Positions 53,973-62,639 of a stretch of DNA of 64,000 nt are shown here, piece by piece. Made by a program: the position numbers and the translations under genes. Numbering within the stretch: the stretch's first letter is position 1; each line of letters opens with the position of its first letter. This DNA is from Hyphomonas sediminis (GTDB lineage: Bacteria; Pseudomonadota; Alphaproteobacteria; Caulobacterales; Hyphomonadaceae), in NCBI RefSeq assembly GCF_019679475.1, contig NZ_JAIEZP010000001.1, positions 3,162,001 to 3,226,000 on the forward strand, written 5' to 3'. The notes under the pieces are model-generated. The model made no database searches. It saw only the letters and a program-made list of their open reading frames with translations, and had not been told where the DNA came from.

Positions 53973-54941
53973 ATGACTGTGATCCGGCTTGATCTGGATG
54001 CCCTCGTGCAGGCGTCCCGCCTGACGCCCGAGGAGGCTGCCCGGCTTGCGGGCCTTGCCCTGCCGGACAATCGCGCAGGGCTCGCCGCCAATATCCTCCT
54101 GATCTTCGGCGCGGTCGCCGTGGCCATCGCCACCATCGCGCTGGTGCCCAATGCCGCCACAGGCCTCCTGCTCGCCGCCGCCGCGCTCGGCGGGGCAGAG
54201 GCGCTCCGCCATTTCAGCAAGGGGGAAAGCTTCGCCCTGCTCGCCATCGCCCTTGCCCTGATGGGCACGCTCGGTCTCGCCGGCTGGGTCGCGTGGGAGT
54301 TTGAGGACGCGCCCGTCACCGCGCCCGCCCTCCTCGTCACGCTGATCCTGTCGGCCGGTGCCATTCGTTATCGTTCGGCCTTCCTCGCCGCCCTCTCGAT
54401 GGTCGCCCTCGGCCCGGTCCTCGGAACGGGCACAGGCTACTGGCACGCCAGCTATGCCCTGTTCGTTGAAGAACCCGTCCTCAGCATCCTGATCTTCGGC
54501 GCCCTCAGTGCCGGGCTCTATCGCCTGCGCCGGGAACTCGCCCCCGCCTGGCAATCGCTTGCCACCTCCGCTGCGCGCACGGGCCTAATCCTCCTGCATT
54601 TCAGCTTCTGGGTCGGCTCGCTCTGGGGCGATGTCATTGGCGATGCCTGGCTGCCGTATGACAGTGCCGGCGACGCTGGCCGCATTGCTCCGGCCTGGTT
54701 CTCGGTCGGCTGGGCCGCCCTTTCGCTTGCCCTCGCCCTGAAAACCCGCCGGGGCGGATTTCTCTCGGTCAGCGCGCTCGTCTTCCTGACGATCCATGCT
54801 TACACCCAGTATTTCGAGACCTTCGGGGCAGAGCCCGCCACACTGCTGGTGGCCGGTATCGCGCTCATCGGGCTCGCCATCGTCACCGCCAAACTCACAC
54901 GGTTCGGCAGCGCCAAAGACAAGGTCAGCCCTGCCGGATGA
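53973..54941 (+). CDS. Polytopic membrane protein, DUF2157-like
   Basis: The 322-aa protein has a short soluble N-terminus (DLDALVQASRLTPEEAARLA) and nine or so hydrophobic segments (ANILLIFGAVAVAIATIALV; LLAIALALMGTLGLAGWVAW; ALLVTLILSAGAIRYRSA; ALSLALALKTRRGGFLSVSA; LLVAGIALIGLAIVTAKL). This resembles DUF2157 proteins; function unknown. ATG at 53973 fits the GGAG at 53961; an in-frame GTG at 53964 sits on the ribosome site. It overlaps the convergent BLUF gene by 17 bp. Confidence 0.7.
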   Translation: MTVIRLDLDALVQASRLTPEEAARLAGLALPDNRAGLAANILLIFGAVAVAIATIALVPNAATGLLLAAAALGGAEALRHFSKGESFALLAIALALMGTLGLAGWVAWEFEDAPVTAPALLVTLILSAGAIRYRSAFLAALSMVALGPVLGTGTGYWHASYALFVEEPVLSILIFGALSAGLYRLRRELAPAWQSLATSAARTGLILLHFSFWVGSLWGDVIGDAWLPYDSAGDAGRIAPAWFSVGWAALSLALALKTRRGGFLSVSALVFLTIHAYTQYFETFGAEPATLLVAGIALIGLAIVTAKLTRFGSAKDKVSPAG

Positions 54942-55347
54942 ACTTTGAGAAGGTGTAGATCAGGTCGCGCGGCGCGTCGGCAGACATCAAGCTGTCCACA
55001 GGATCATCCCGGCGCGCCAGCATCGAACCGTTTTGCCCGGAATGGTCCACACGGAAATAGTTCATGGACCAGCGGGGGAAGGCCCGGTGTTCGGCTTTCT
55101 CCGCCAGGATCCGCACAAGGCCGGTATGGCGCTGGTCGTGCATGATGCGGGTGTAAATGCCTTCAATCTCCGGGCGCGGGCCTTCAATGAGCTGCATGAA
55201 GCTCGGCCCGTTATGCACCAGATAGCCGGTGATATAGCGTTCCTCGTTATTGGATTGAGAAACGTCAAGAATATCCGCCACGTCCTGCTGAGACAGGCCG
55301 GGTGTGGCGGTGCTCACATAGATCAGTCTGAATAGGTCGTTGCTCAT
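54925..55347 (-). CDS. BLUF-domain blue-light photoreceptor
   Basis: The 140-aa protein is almost only a BLUF domain, which binds FAD and shifts a hydrogen-bond network on blue light. The key residues are visible: Tyr in FRLIYVSTATPGLS, Asn in QSNNEERYITG, Gln in GPSFMQLIEGPRPE, and Trp/Met in FPRWSMNYF. It has no output domain, so it must signal by protein contact. The start at 55347 gives the typical short BLUF length. Its neighbours do not reveal the partner. Confidence 0.94.
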   Translation of the reverse strand: MSNDLFRLIYVSTATPGLSQQDVADILDVSQSNNEERYITGYLVHNGPSFMQLIEGPRPEIEGIYTRIMHDQRHTGLVRILAEKAEHRAFPRWSMNYFRVDHSGQNGSMLARRDDPVDSLMSADAPRDLIYTFSKFIRQG

Positions 55348-55531
55348 AGAAGTGGAACGGCCAGGCCCCTGCCCGGGTTCCATTATCAAGCGGCAGAGCG
55401 CGGTTGCGTACAAGCCCCCGGTCTGCGCTCGCGTGGCGTGCATTGGCGCCAAACGGCCCGAGGCTTGACTTACCCGCCCTCCCTCCGGCCATCTGCCGCA
55501 GGACTCGACAACGACTAAGGGAAGACAGGAA

Positions 55532-56344
55532 ATGACCACGCAGGATCTCGCAGGACGCACCGCCCTGATAACCGGCTCCGCCACCGGCCTTGGCCGCTCG
55601 ATCGCCCTGAAACTGGCCGAGCGCGGCGCCAGCGTCATCATCAACTGCACCAAATCCATTGCCGATGGCGAAGCCACCGTAGCCGACTGCCAGAAGGCCG
55701 GCGCGCAGGCTCGCCTCGTGCAGGCCGATGTGTCCACCGATGAAGGCTGCCAGAAACTGGCCGACGCCGCCGCCCAGTCCGGCCGCCTCGACATTCTCGT
55801 CAACAATGCCGGCATCACCAAGCACGCCCGCGATCACAGCGATCTGGATGCGCTGAGCCGTCAGGATTTCCTCGATCTCTACTCGGTCAATGTCGCCGGC
55901 CCATTCATCCTTATGCAGAAGACAAAAGACCTGATGGTCGAGGCTTATCGCCAGACCGGTCGCGCCTCCGCCGTTCTCAACGTCTCCTCGATCGCCGGCG
56001 TCGCCGGGGTTGGCTCCTCGGTCGCCTACGCCGCCTCCAAGGGCGCCTTCAACACCATGACGATCAGCCTCGCCCGCGCATTGGCCCCGGCCATCCGCGT
56101 CAACGCCGTTTGCCCCGGATTCATCGGCACGCGCTGGTTCAAGGACACAATGAGCGAGGAGCAATACAAGAAGATGGAAGCCGGTGTTGCCGCCTCGGTG
56201 CCCCTCAATGTGGCCTCCGGCCCAGACGACATCGCAGATTCTGCGCTGTTTCTGGTGACCGACGCGTCCCGTCACATAAGTGGTGAAACACTGCTGGTGG
56301 ATGCCGGGATGCACCTTGGTTATGCTCCGCTGAAGGCACGCTGA
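55532..56344 (+). CDS. Short-chain dehydrogenase/reductase
   Basis: The 270-aa classical SDR has TGSATGLGRSIALKLAERGA for NAD(P), NNAGITKHARDH, and the catalytic Ser and YxxxK in NVSSIAGVAGVG and VAYAASKGAFN. The C-terminus has GETLLVDAGMHLG, as in FabG-like enzymes. AAGGGAAGACAGGAA precedes the ATG. Substrate unknown. Confidence 0.93.
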   Translation: MTTQDLAGRTALITGSATGLGRSIALKLAERGASVIINCTKSIADGEATVADCQKAGAQARLVQADVSTDEGCQKLADAAAQSGRLDILVNNAGITKHARDHSDLDALSRQDFLDLYSVNVAGPFILMQKTKDLMVEAYRQTGRASAVLNVSSIAGVAGVGSSVAYAASKGAFNTMTISLARALAPAIRVNAVCPGFIGTRWFKDTMSEEQYKKMEAGVAASVPLNVASGPDDIADSALFLVTDASRHISGETLLVDAGMHLGYAPLKAR

Positions 56345-56541
56345 CTCGCTGTCTGCACATTTTCTGGACGCGAGGGCGCACAATTGCGAGGCAAAGGCGC
56401 CCCCGCCTGCCCAAAACCAGTGCGCAGCGCCCCCTCCCGCCTCAGTTCGCCTAACGGCAGCATCGGCAAGCCCGGTAAAGATCGGCAGGGTCACCTACGG
56501 CGCTCAAGCGGGAGCGTGATCAAAAGACGGGGTTAACACGC

Positions 56542-57213
56542 ATGCGTATGAAATTTCTTCAGGCAGGTGTCGCACTGGCCGCCATGGTGGCAGCCGCAGG
56601 CACTGCATCTGCACAAGGCGAATTCTCGGGCAACGTCGCTCTGACGTCGGACTATGTCTGGCGCGGTGTGTCGCAATCGGGTGGCGACATGGCCATCTCC
56701 GGCGGCTTCGACTACACCAACGGCATGTTCTATGCTGGCACCTGGGCGTCCAGCATCGACTTCGACAGCGGCTCCGACCCGAACGTCGAACTCGACTTCT
56801 ACGGCGGCCTGGCCGGTGAGTTTGCCAGCGGCATCTCCTGGGATGTCGGCCTGCTCTACTATACCTACCCGGACTCTGAGGATGACGATCTCGACTTCCT
56901 CGAGATCAAGGGTGCCCTGGGCTACTCCTTCGACAGCGGCCTCTCGATCGGCGGCGAAGCTTACTACGACCTCGACAATGAGAACCTCTACGTCGCGGCT
57001 TCGGCCGGTTACTCGCTGACCGACGCCTTCAGCGTAGACGGCAGCGTCGGCAACTACCAGTTCGACGCTGGTGGCGACTACACCAACTGGTCGCTCGGCG
57101 GCACCTACTCGGCAGCTGGCTTCGACTTCGACCTGCGTTACTGGGATACCGACATCGACGGTTCCGACCTGGCCGACGAGCGCGTCGTCTTCACGATTGC
57201 AAGGTCCATGTAA
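56542..57213 (+). CDS. TorF-family putative porin
   Basis: The 223-aa protein has a signal peptide (GVALAAMVAAAGTASA) and an outer-membrane beta-barrel pattern of alternating aromatic and Asp/Gly residues. SGNVALTSDYVWRGVSQSGG is the characteristic start of TorF-type porins. The Asp-rich barrel (SDPNVELDFYGG; DSEDDDLDF) is acidic. The mRNA ends in a strong terminator. Start could be the next Met (56548). Confidence 0.88.
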   Translation: MRMKFLQAGVALAAMVAAAGTASAQGEFSGNVALTSDYVWRGVSQSGGDMAISGGFDYTNGMFYAGTWASSIDFDSGSDPNVELDFYGGLAGEFASGISWDVGLLYYTYPDSEDDDLDFLEIKGALGYSFDSGLSIGGEAYYDLDNENLYVAASAGYSLTDAFSVDGSVGNYQFDAGGDYTNWSLGGTYSAAGFDFDLRYWDTDIDGSDLADERVVFTIARSM

Positions 57214-57253
57214 TCTGCCTTCAGGGCCTGGCGACAGGGTCTGAAATCTGAAG

Positions 57254-57295
57254 CCGCGTGCGGGTTTCTCCATTTCCCGCACGCGGTTTTCTTTT
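57254..57295 (+). terminator. Rho-independent terminator of the TorF-type porin gene
   Basis: CCGCGTGCGGG (57254-57264) pairs perfectly with CCCGCACGCGG (57276-57286), followed by TTTTCTTTT. Confidence 0.9.
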
Positions 57296-57371
57296 GCCTG
57301 CATTTTGGGCGCAGGGTGGAACCGCCCCAATGTGAGGTTTATAGGCGTGATCTTTCCCAAAGGAGTGGATC

Positions 57372-58493
57372 ATGCGCATTGGCGTTCCAACTGAGATCAA
57401 AAAGCAGGAATCCCGCGTCGGCCTGACACCTGAAAGCGTTGGCGAGCTTGTCCGCGCCGGCCATCAGGTGAACATCCAGGCAGGCGCGGGCATCGCTTCG
57501 GGCTTTGCGGACGAAGCGTACACAACCGTTGGCGCGCAGATCCTGCCCGGTGCCGACGAAGTGTTCGCCAGCAGCGAACTGATCGTGAAGGTGAAGGAAC
57601 CGCAGCCGGAAGAAATCGCGCGCCTCACCCCAAACCATACCCTCTTCACCTATCTCCACCTGGCGCCCGATCCGGTCCAGGCCAGGGGCCTTATGAACTC
57701 CGGCTGTCTCGCCATCGCCTACGAAACCGTCACGGACGCGCATGGCGGCCTGCCGCTGCTGCGGCCGATGAGCCAGGTGGCTGGCCGAATGTCCATGCAG
57801 GTTGCCGCCGGCGCACTGATGCGCACCAAGGGTCGCGGTCGCGGCATCCTGATGGGCGGCGTTCCTGGCGTTGCCCCTGCCAAGGTCGTCATCATCGGCG
57901 GCGGCGTTTCCGGCACACATGCCGCGGAGATCGCCGTCGGCATGCGCGCAGATGTCTGGGTCTTCGATCGCAACAATGAGCGCCTCGGCGAACTCGACGA
58001 GCAGTTCCGCGGCACGGTCAATACGATGTATTCCACCGCCCACTCCCTGTCCGATGCGATCAAGGACGCCGATCTGGTCATCGGCGCCGTGCTCATCCCC
58101 GGCGCCTCGGCTCCCAAGCTGGTCAGCCGCGCGCAACTTTCGACCATGCAACCGGGCTCGGTCCTCGTCGACATCGCCATCGACCAGGGCGGCTGCTTTG
58201 AAACAAGCCGTCCGACTACGCATGATGATCCGATCTATGAAGTCGATGGCATCCTGCATTATTGCGTTGCCAACATGCCGGGCGCCGTTCCGCGCACATC
58301 CACCTATGCGCTCAACAACGCCACCCTGCCCTTCGTGATGCAGCTCGCCAATCACGGCGCCCGCAACGCGATCAACGCCAACAAGCATCTGGCCAATGGC
58401 CTCACCGTCGATCAGGGCGCCATCGCGCACAAGCTGGTGGCCCGCGATCTCGGCGAGAAATACGTTCGCCCGGACTGGCTGACAGTTATCTGA
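57372..58493 (+). CDS. ald: Alanine dehydrogenase
   Basis: The 373-aa enzyme interconverts L-alanine and pyruvate plus ammonia with NAD. MRIGVPTEIKKQESRVGLTP, LIVKVKEPQPEEIARLTPNH (Lys), TYLHLAPDPVQ (His), GRMSMQVAAGAL, IIGGGVSGTHAAEIA (NAD) and VDIAIDQGGCFETS (Asp) are all present. AAAGGAGTGG precedes the ATG. A terminator follows. Confidence 0.97.
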   Translation: MRIGVPTEIKKQESRVGLTPESVGELVRAGHQVNIQAGAGIASGFADEAYTTVGAQILPGADEVFASSELIVKVKEPQPEEIARLTPNHTLFTYLHLAPDPVQARGLMNSGCLAIAYETVTDAHGGLPLLRPMSQVAGRMSMQVAAGALMRTKGRGRGILMGGVPGVAPAKVVIIGGGVSGTHAAEIAVGMRADVWVFDRNNERLGELDEQFRGTVNTMYSTAHSLSDAIKDADLVIGAVLIPGASAPKLVSRAQLSTMQPGSVLVDIAIDQGGCFETSRPTTHDDPIYEVDGILHYCVANMPGAVPRTSTYALNNATLPFVMQLANHGARNAINANKHLANGLTVDQGAIAHKLVARDLGEKYVRPDWLTVI

Positions 58494-58511
58494 TTGCCGC
58501 CCCGAAAATGA

Positions 58512-58550
58512 AAAGGCCCGGAAGGCGTCAAACCTTCCGGGCCTTTGTAT
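58512..58550 (+). terminator. Terminator between ald and the convergent amidohydrolase gene
   Basis: AAAGGCCCGGAAGG (58512-58525) pairs with CCTTCCGGGCCTTT (58533-58546) around CGTCAAA. The flanking A and T tracts make it useful on both strands, though the T run is short. Confidence 0.85.
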
Positions 58551-58568
58551 TGAGGGGGTTACGTCCCT

Positions 58569-59879
58569 CTATTCCTTGATGACTTCGCCGCGCGCCATCA
58601 CGAAGTTGACCGACTTCAACACCTTGATGTCCGCCAGCGGATCACCCTTCACAGCGATGATGTCGGCGCTCTTGCCCGGCTCCAGCGTACCCGCCACATC
58701 CGTCACACCCAGCAGGTCTGCCGCGTTCACGGTTGCGGCCTTGATCGCTTCCATTGGCGGCATGCCGAAACGAACCAGAAGCTCGAACTCGTCAGCGTTG
58801 CGGCCATGCTTGGAAACACCGGCGTCCGTGCCGAATGCAATCGGAACGCCCTTCGGGTAAAGGATCTCAAGGCTCTTGCCTGTGATGCCGATGCGCCATT
58901 CGATCTTGGCGCGCACATCCGGCTCATAGGCGTCGGCATTGGCTTCGATCCGTTCGATATATCCGTTCACGGTCGACAGGGTCGGCACGTAATAGGCGCC
59001 CGACGCAACGAAAGCTTCAATCGTTTCGGGGTCGAGGATCGTGCCGTGTTCGATCGAGTCGACACCGGCTTCGAGGGCGAGCCGAATGCCATCGCCACCA
59101 TGGGCGTGCGCGGCAACTTTCTTGCCGAAAAGATTAGCCGTCTGCACGATGGCATAGGCCTCATCCTCGAACATCTGGCGGCCAAGGCCGGCGCCGATGC
59201 GGCTGTTCACGCCGCCGGTCGTTGCCAGTTTGATGACATCTGCTCCACGCGCGACCTGCAGGCGGACAGCCCGGCGGCAATCATCAGCGCCGTCACAGGT
59301 GTTTCCTTCCGCGCGGAAATAGGGGCGCAGATCGTCGCGGAAGCCCAATGAGCCGTCCATATGGCCGGATGAAACAGAGATGGACGCTGCGGCATCGAGA
59401 ATGCGCGGCCCTTGAATCTGGCCATCATTCACGGCGTCGCGCAGCGCCAGCACAGCGCCGTCGCCATCGCCCAGATTGCGCACGGTGGTAAAGCCTGCGC
59501 GCAGGGTTTTCATGCCGTTTTCCCAGGCGTCGAATGCCTGAGCCCCAGGAGACAGCGTCACCCCCTGAAGCTGCCCGGCAATCCCGCCGGCGTCAGAGGT
59601 AAGGTGGACGTGGGAATCGATCAGGCCCGGCAGGACATAGCTGTCCTTCAGGTCGATCACGCGGGCTTTCTTGTCGCGCGCGGCCTTGAAGCCGCTTTCG
59701 AGCGAGACGATCTTGCCATCGGTAACGGTGATGGTGGTTGCGCCGCGCGGCGCGTTGCCGGGAATATCCAGCACCTTTCCGGCATGGATCACGATGGTCT
59801 CAGCCATCGCGGGAAACGCGGCAACCGCTGAGATTACGGCAATTGCGGCCGTGCGTTTCAGGCCAGTCAGCAGGGTCAT
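58569..59879 (-). CDS. Exported amidohydrolase (imidazolonepropionase/prolidase-like)
   Basis: The 436-aa protein has a signal peptide (LTGLKRTAAIAVISAVAAFP, cleavage after AMA). The metal-dependent amidohydrolase motifs are VLPGLIDSHVHL (HxH), GFTTVRNLGDGDGAV, KVAAHAHGGDGIRLALEAG, IEHGTILD and FGTDAGVSKHGRN. It probably cleaves a dipeptide or cyclic amide in the periplasm; substrate unknown. ATG at 59879 is chosen for the signal peptide and the GGAGGAGAG upstream. Confidence 0.9.
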   Translation of the reverse strand: MTLLTGLKRTAAIAVISAVAAFPAMAETIVIHAGKVLDIPGNAPRGATTITVTDGKIVSLESGFKAARDKKARVIDLKDSYVLPGLIDSHVHLTSDAGGIAGQLQGVTLSPGAQAFDAWENGMKTLRAGFTTVRNLGDGDGAVLALRDAVNDGQIQGPRILDAAASISVSSGHMDGSLGFRDDLRPYFRAEGNTCDGADDCRRAVRLQVARGADVIKLATTGGVNSRIGAGLGRQMFEDEAYAIVQTANLFGKKVAAHAHGGDGIRLALEAGVDSIEHGTILDPETIEAFVASGAYYVPTLSTVNGYIERIEANADAYEPDVRAKIEWRIGITGKSLEILYPKGVPIAFGTDAGVSKHGRNADEFELLVRFGMPPMEAIKAATVNAADLLGVTDVAGTLEPGKSADIIAVKGDPLADIKVLKSVNFVMARGEVIKE

Positions 59880-59998
59880 TGGGGCTCTCCTCCAGGATAA
59901 TTCAGATTTGGCATATGTCTTATAAGACGCATCCGGCGAGAAAACCCGCATCATAAGTCCCATGTGCGGTAGGGTGTTCACAGGCAAGGAGGAAGACC

Positions 59999-60865
59999 AT
60001 GATCGAACTCATCATCGACAAGCGCACGCGTGACCTTGGCGGCGGCTTTGAAGTGGGCCGCGTCCTGCCCTTCGCAAAGCGGCGCATGGTCGGCCCGTTC
60101 ATCTTCTTTGACCAGATGGGCCCTGTGGATTTCGCCGCGGGCATTCCCCGCGAGCTGGATGTGCGCCCTCACCCGCATATCGGCCTATCGACCGTCACCT
60201 ATCTCTATTCCGGCGCGATGACCCACCGCGACAGCCTCGGCTTCAAGCAGGAGATCCAGCCCGGCGCCGTCAACTGGATGACCGCCGGCAAAGGGATCAC
60301 CCATTCCGAACGCCTCGAATATGCGCGCATGCACGGCGCCCATATGCATGGCATCCAGGCCTGGGTCGCCCTGCCGAAAGAAGAGGAAGAAATCGACCCC
60401 GGCTTCTGGCACCATCCCGCCGACAGCCTGCCAGTCTGGACCGAGCCGGGCCTCAAGGGCCGCCTCATCGCCGGCAGCGCCGAAGGGCTGGACGCGGGCG
60501 TCAACGTTCGCTCGCCGATGTTCTACATGCATTGGGAAATGGAAGCCGGTGCCCGCCGCAAAGTGCCGGACGCTCATGCCGAACGGGCCGTCTATGTCGC
60601 GAATGGTGTTGCCCAGGTGGCCGGACAAAAGCTGGGCGCCGGCCAGATGGCCGTGCTCGGCAAAGGCGACGCCGTCGTCACGGCCGAAGAAACCTCAACC
60701 GTCATGGTGCTCGGCGGCGAGCCGATTGGCGAGCGCTTCATTTTCTGGAACTTCGTTTCCTCGTCCAGGGAACGGCTTGAGCAGGCCAAGGAAGACTGGA
60801 AACAGGGGCGGATGAAGCTGCCCGATGGCGACGATCAGGAATTCACGCCGCTACCGGAAAGCTGA
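59999..60865 (+). CDS. Pirin-family protein
   Basis: The 288-aa bicupin has the pirin metal site VRPHPHIGLSTVTYLYSG and GKGITHSERLEYAR (His, His, His, Glu). Family members bind iron; some have quercetinase activity or act as redox sensors. AAGGAGGAAGACC precedes the ATG. It is divergent from the amidohydrolase and alone. Confidence 0.93.
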   Translation: MIELIIDKRTRDLGGGFEVGRVLPFAKRRMVGPFIFFDQMGPVDFAAGIPRELDVRPHPHIGLSTVTYLYSGAMTHRDSLGFKQEIQPGAVNWMTAGKGITHSERLEYARMHGAHMHGIQAWVALPKEEEEIDPGFWHHPADSLPVWTEPGLKGRLIAGSAEGLDAGVNVRSPMFYMHWEMEAGARRKVPDAHAERAVYVANGVAQVAGQKLGAGQMAVLGKGDAVVTAEETSTVMVLGGEPIGERFIFWNFVSSSRERLEQAKEDWKQGRMKLPDGDDQEFTPLPES

Positions 60866-60883
60866 GGCAGCCGAAGCCGGGCA

Positions 60884-62551
60884 TCAGGCGGCGCGGTGCG
60901 GGCGCCCTGCCGCCAATGCCTGCGCGTCGCCCAGCTTGGTCGAGGTGGCATTGGTGTTGAATTTCAGGATGTAGACGATCGAGCCGTTGCGCGCCTCGCG
61001 CATTTCGACCTGCCCACCGATGGTCTGCATCAGGGCGCGCCAGACAAGACGGTTTTCCGAGCTTTCCGAGAGATAATCTTCGGTGATTTCATTGGACATC
61101 GGGCCGTTGGCAAGTTTTGCCGCCTCGACCGAGACCCAGCCCTGATCGCCGCGGACTCCGCAACGCACCCGCATCGCCCCGCCACCGCGGCTAACCTGGC
61201 CAAGCTCCAGCAACACGGCCGAGAAGACGCGCGAGAGGACCCGCGCCGCCTTGGCGCTGTCGATCATCGTGTCCTGGCCGCTCGGCTCTTCGTCGATCTG
61301 AACACCCAGTGTGGTGATGGCAGACTGCTTCTGCGAGATCACCTGAGACAGCGTTGACTTCAGCGACACATCCGAGCCATCGACGATACTGTCGCCGCCC
61401 TGGGTAATCGAGAGAACTTCGTCCACGAGGCTGAGGGCCTGATCGGCAAAGCTGACCATCTTGTCGCCAGCCAGGCGCACTTCGCCATCGTCGAACGGGA
61501 TCTGGCTGCGCGTTTCAAAGCGCGAGGCAATCGTACGCAGCGTGCGCAGCGGCAGACGCAATTCGCGCGTCACCGAGCCAACGAAACGCTCCACCGCCAG
61601 GCGGGCTTCTTCGGCGTCGCGCCGAGATTCGTCCGCTTCCTGACGGAGGTCTTCCATCTTGGAAACATCGGTATGGATAATCACGCGGCCGCCCGAGCTG
61701 GTCGGCACGCAGGAGCGCATCACGCCGCCAACATCGGCCAGCTTACGCATCTCCGTACCGGGACGGAAATCGGACTTCTCCAGGCCTTTGGGGAACCAGC
61801 GCTGGTGCACAGCGTTCTGGATGATCACATTGCCCGAGGCATCGTAAATTGCGAACGCTTCGGGAATCGCAGTCACAGCGTCCAGCAGCTGTTCATGGTT
61901 CTGCGCAGCAAGACGCTTGGCTTCCATTTCGAGCAGCAGGTTACGATAGCCGTTGAGGCTCGCGAATGCAGAGGCGAGCGTCAGCACGATGCCGAGCATG
62001 ACGATCGTGGCCGGCAAGCCAAGCGGCGCCATGAAGAAACCGAGGGTCGCCGTCGTCGCTGCGCCCAGCAGGAAGCGCGCCGCCACGTTGGCAACCGGAG
62101 AGACAACGGCCACCACGCCGGCACACATGCCAAACACGATGGCGAACATGGAAACCTTGAGACCGACATCCCCTGTCGGCGCCAGCATGACACAAAGGCC
62201 CCACCACGCGCCCACAACGCCGGTGGCAACTTCAGCGCGGCGCAGGAAGCGGCCACGTACCGGGCGCGCCGGTGAGCGGTCCCAGCGGCTGCGCGCCCAG
62301 AGAATCTGCGAAATGGCGAACACCCAGATCGGGATCATCCAGCCAAACAGCACAACAAGGCTCGTCTCGGTGTACAGCGTGAACACGACTGCGGCAGAAT
62401 TGACGAGGTTGATGAAGCCCATCACCGTAAGTAGTGACACCAGGCGATGGTGCATATAGGCAGGGACGTCAGGCGTCTCGCGACGCTTGAATCTTCCGAC
62501 CCCGACTATGGGGAACAGAACAACATCTGTCAGGCCTATCGACATCTTCAT
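60884..62551 (-). CDS. Histidine-kinase-like membrane protein without phosphoacceptor His
   Basis: The 555-aa protein has about six N-terminal membrane segments (residues 30-220), a PAS-like segment (LLDAVTAIPEAFAIYDASGN) with coiled coil (DLRQEADESRRDAEEARLAV), and a HisKA-like helix reading RFVGSVTRELRLPLRTLRTI, where the usual H-E-L-R-T-P has Arg for His. The ATPase-like tail lacks clear N, G1 and G2 boxes but keeps LVWRALMQTIGGQVEMREA and the final strand. It probably cannot phosphorylate itself. A pseudokinase scaffold or allosteric regulator is likely. Start could be the next Met (62545). Confidence 0.8.
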   Translation of the reverse strand: MKMSIGLTDVVLFPIVGVGRFKRRETPDVPAYMHHRLVSLLTVMGFINLVNSAAVVFTLYTETSLVVLFGWMIPIWVFAISQILWARSRWDRSPARPVRGRFLRRAEVATGVVGAWWGLCVMLAPTGDVGLKVSMFAIVFGMCAGVVAVVSPVANVAARFLLGAATTATLGFFMAPLGLPATIVMLGIVLTLASAFASLNGYRNLLLEMEAKRLAAQNHEQLLDAVTAIPEAFAIYDASGNVIIQNAVHQRWFPKGLEKSDFRPGTEMRKLADVGGVMRSCVPTSSGGRVIIHTDVSKMEDLRQEADESRRDAEEARLAVERFVGSVTRELRLPLRTLRTIASRFETRSQIPFDDGEVRLAGDKMVSFADQALSLVDEVLSITQGGDSIVDGSDVSLKSTLSQVISQKQSAITTLGVQIDEEPSGQDTMIDSAKAARVLSRVFSAVLLELGQVSRGGGAMRVRCGVRGDQGWVSVEAAKLANGPMSNEITEDYLSESSENRLVWRALMQTIGGQVEMREARNGSIVYILKFNTNATSTKLGDAQALAAGRPHRAA

Positions 62552-62639
62552 GCGAGCGTTACTAACAGGACATGATGAAGATCGGTTTTTACCGAACTGC
62601 GCGACCTTCACGGTCGCGTTAACCGAAGAATAACTATCT

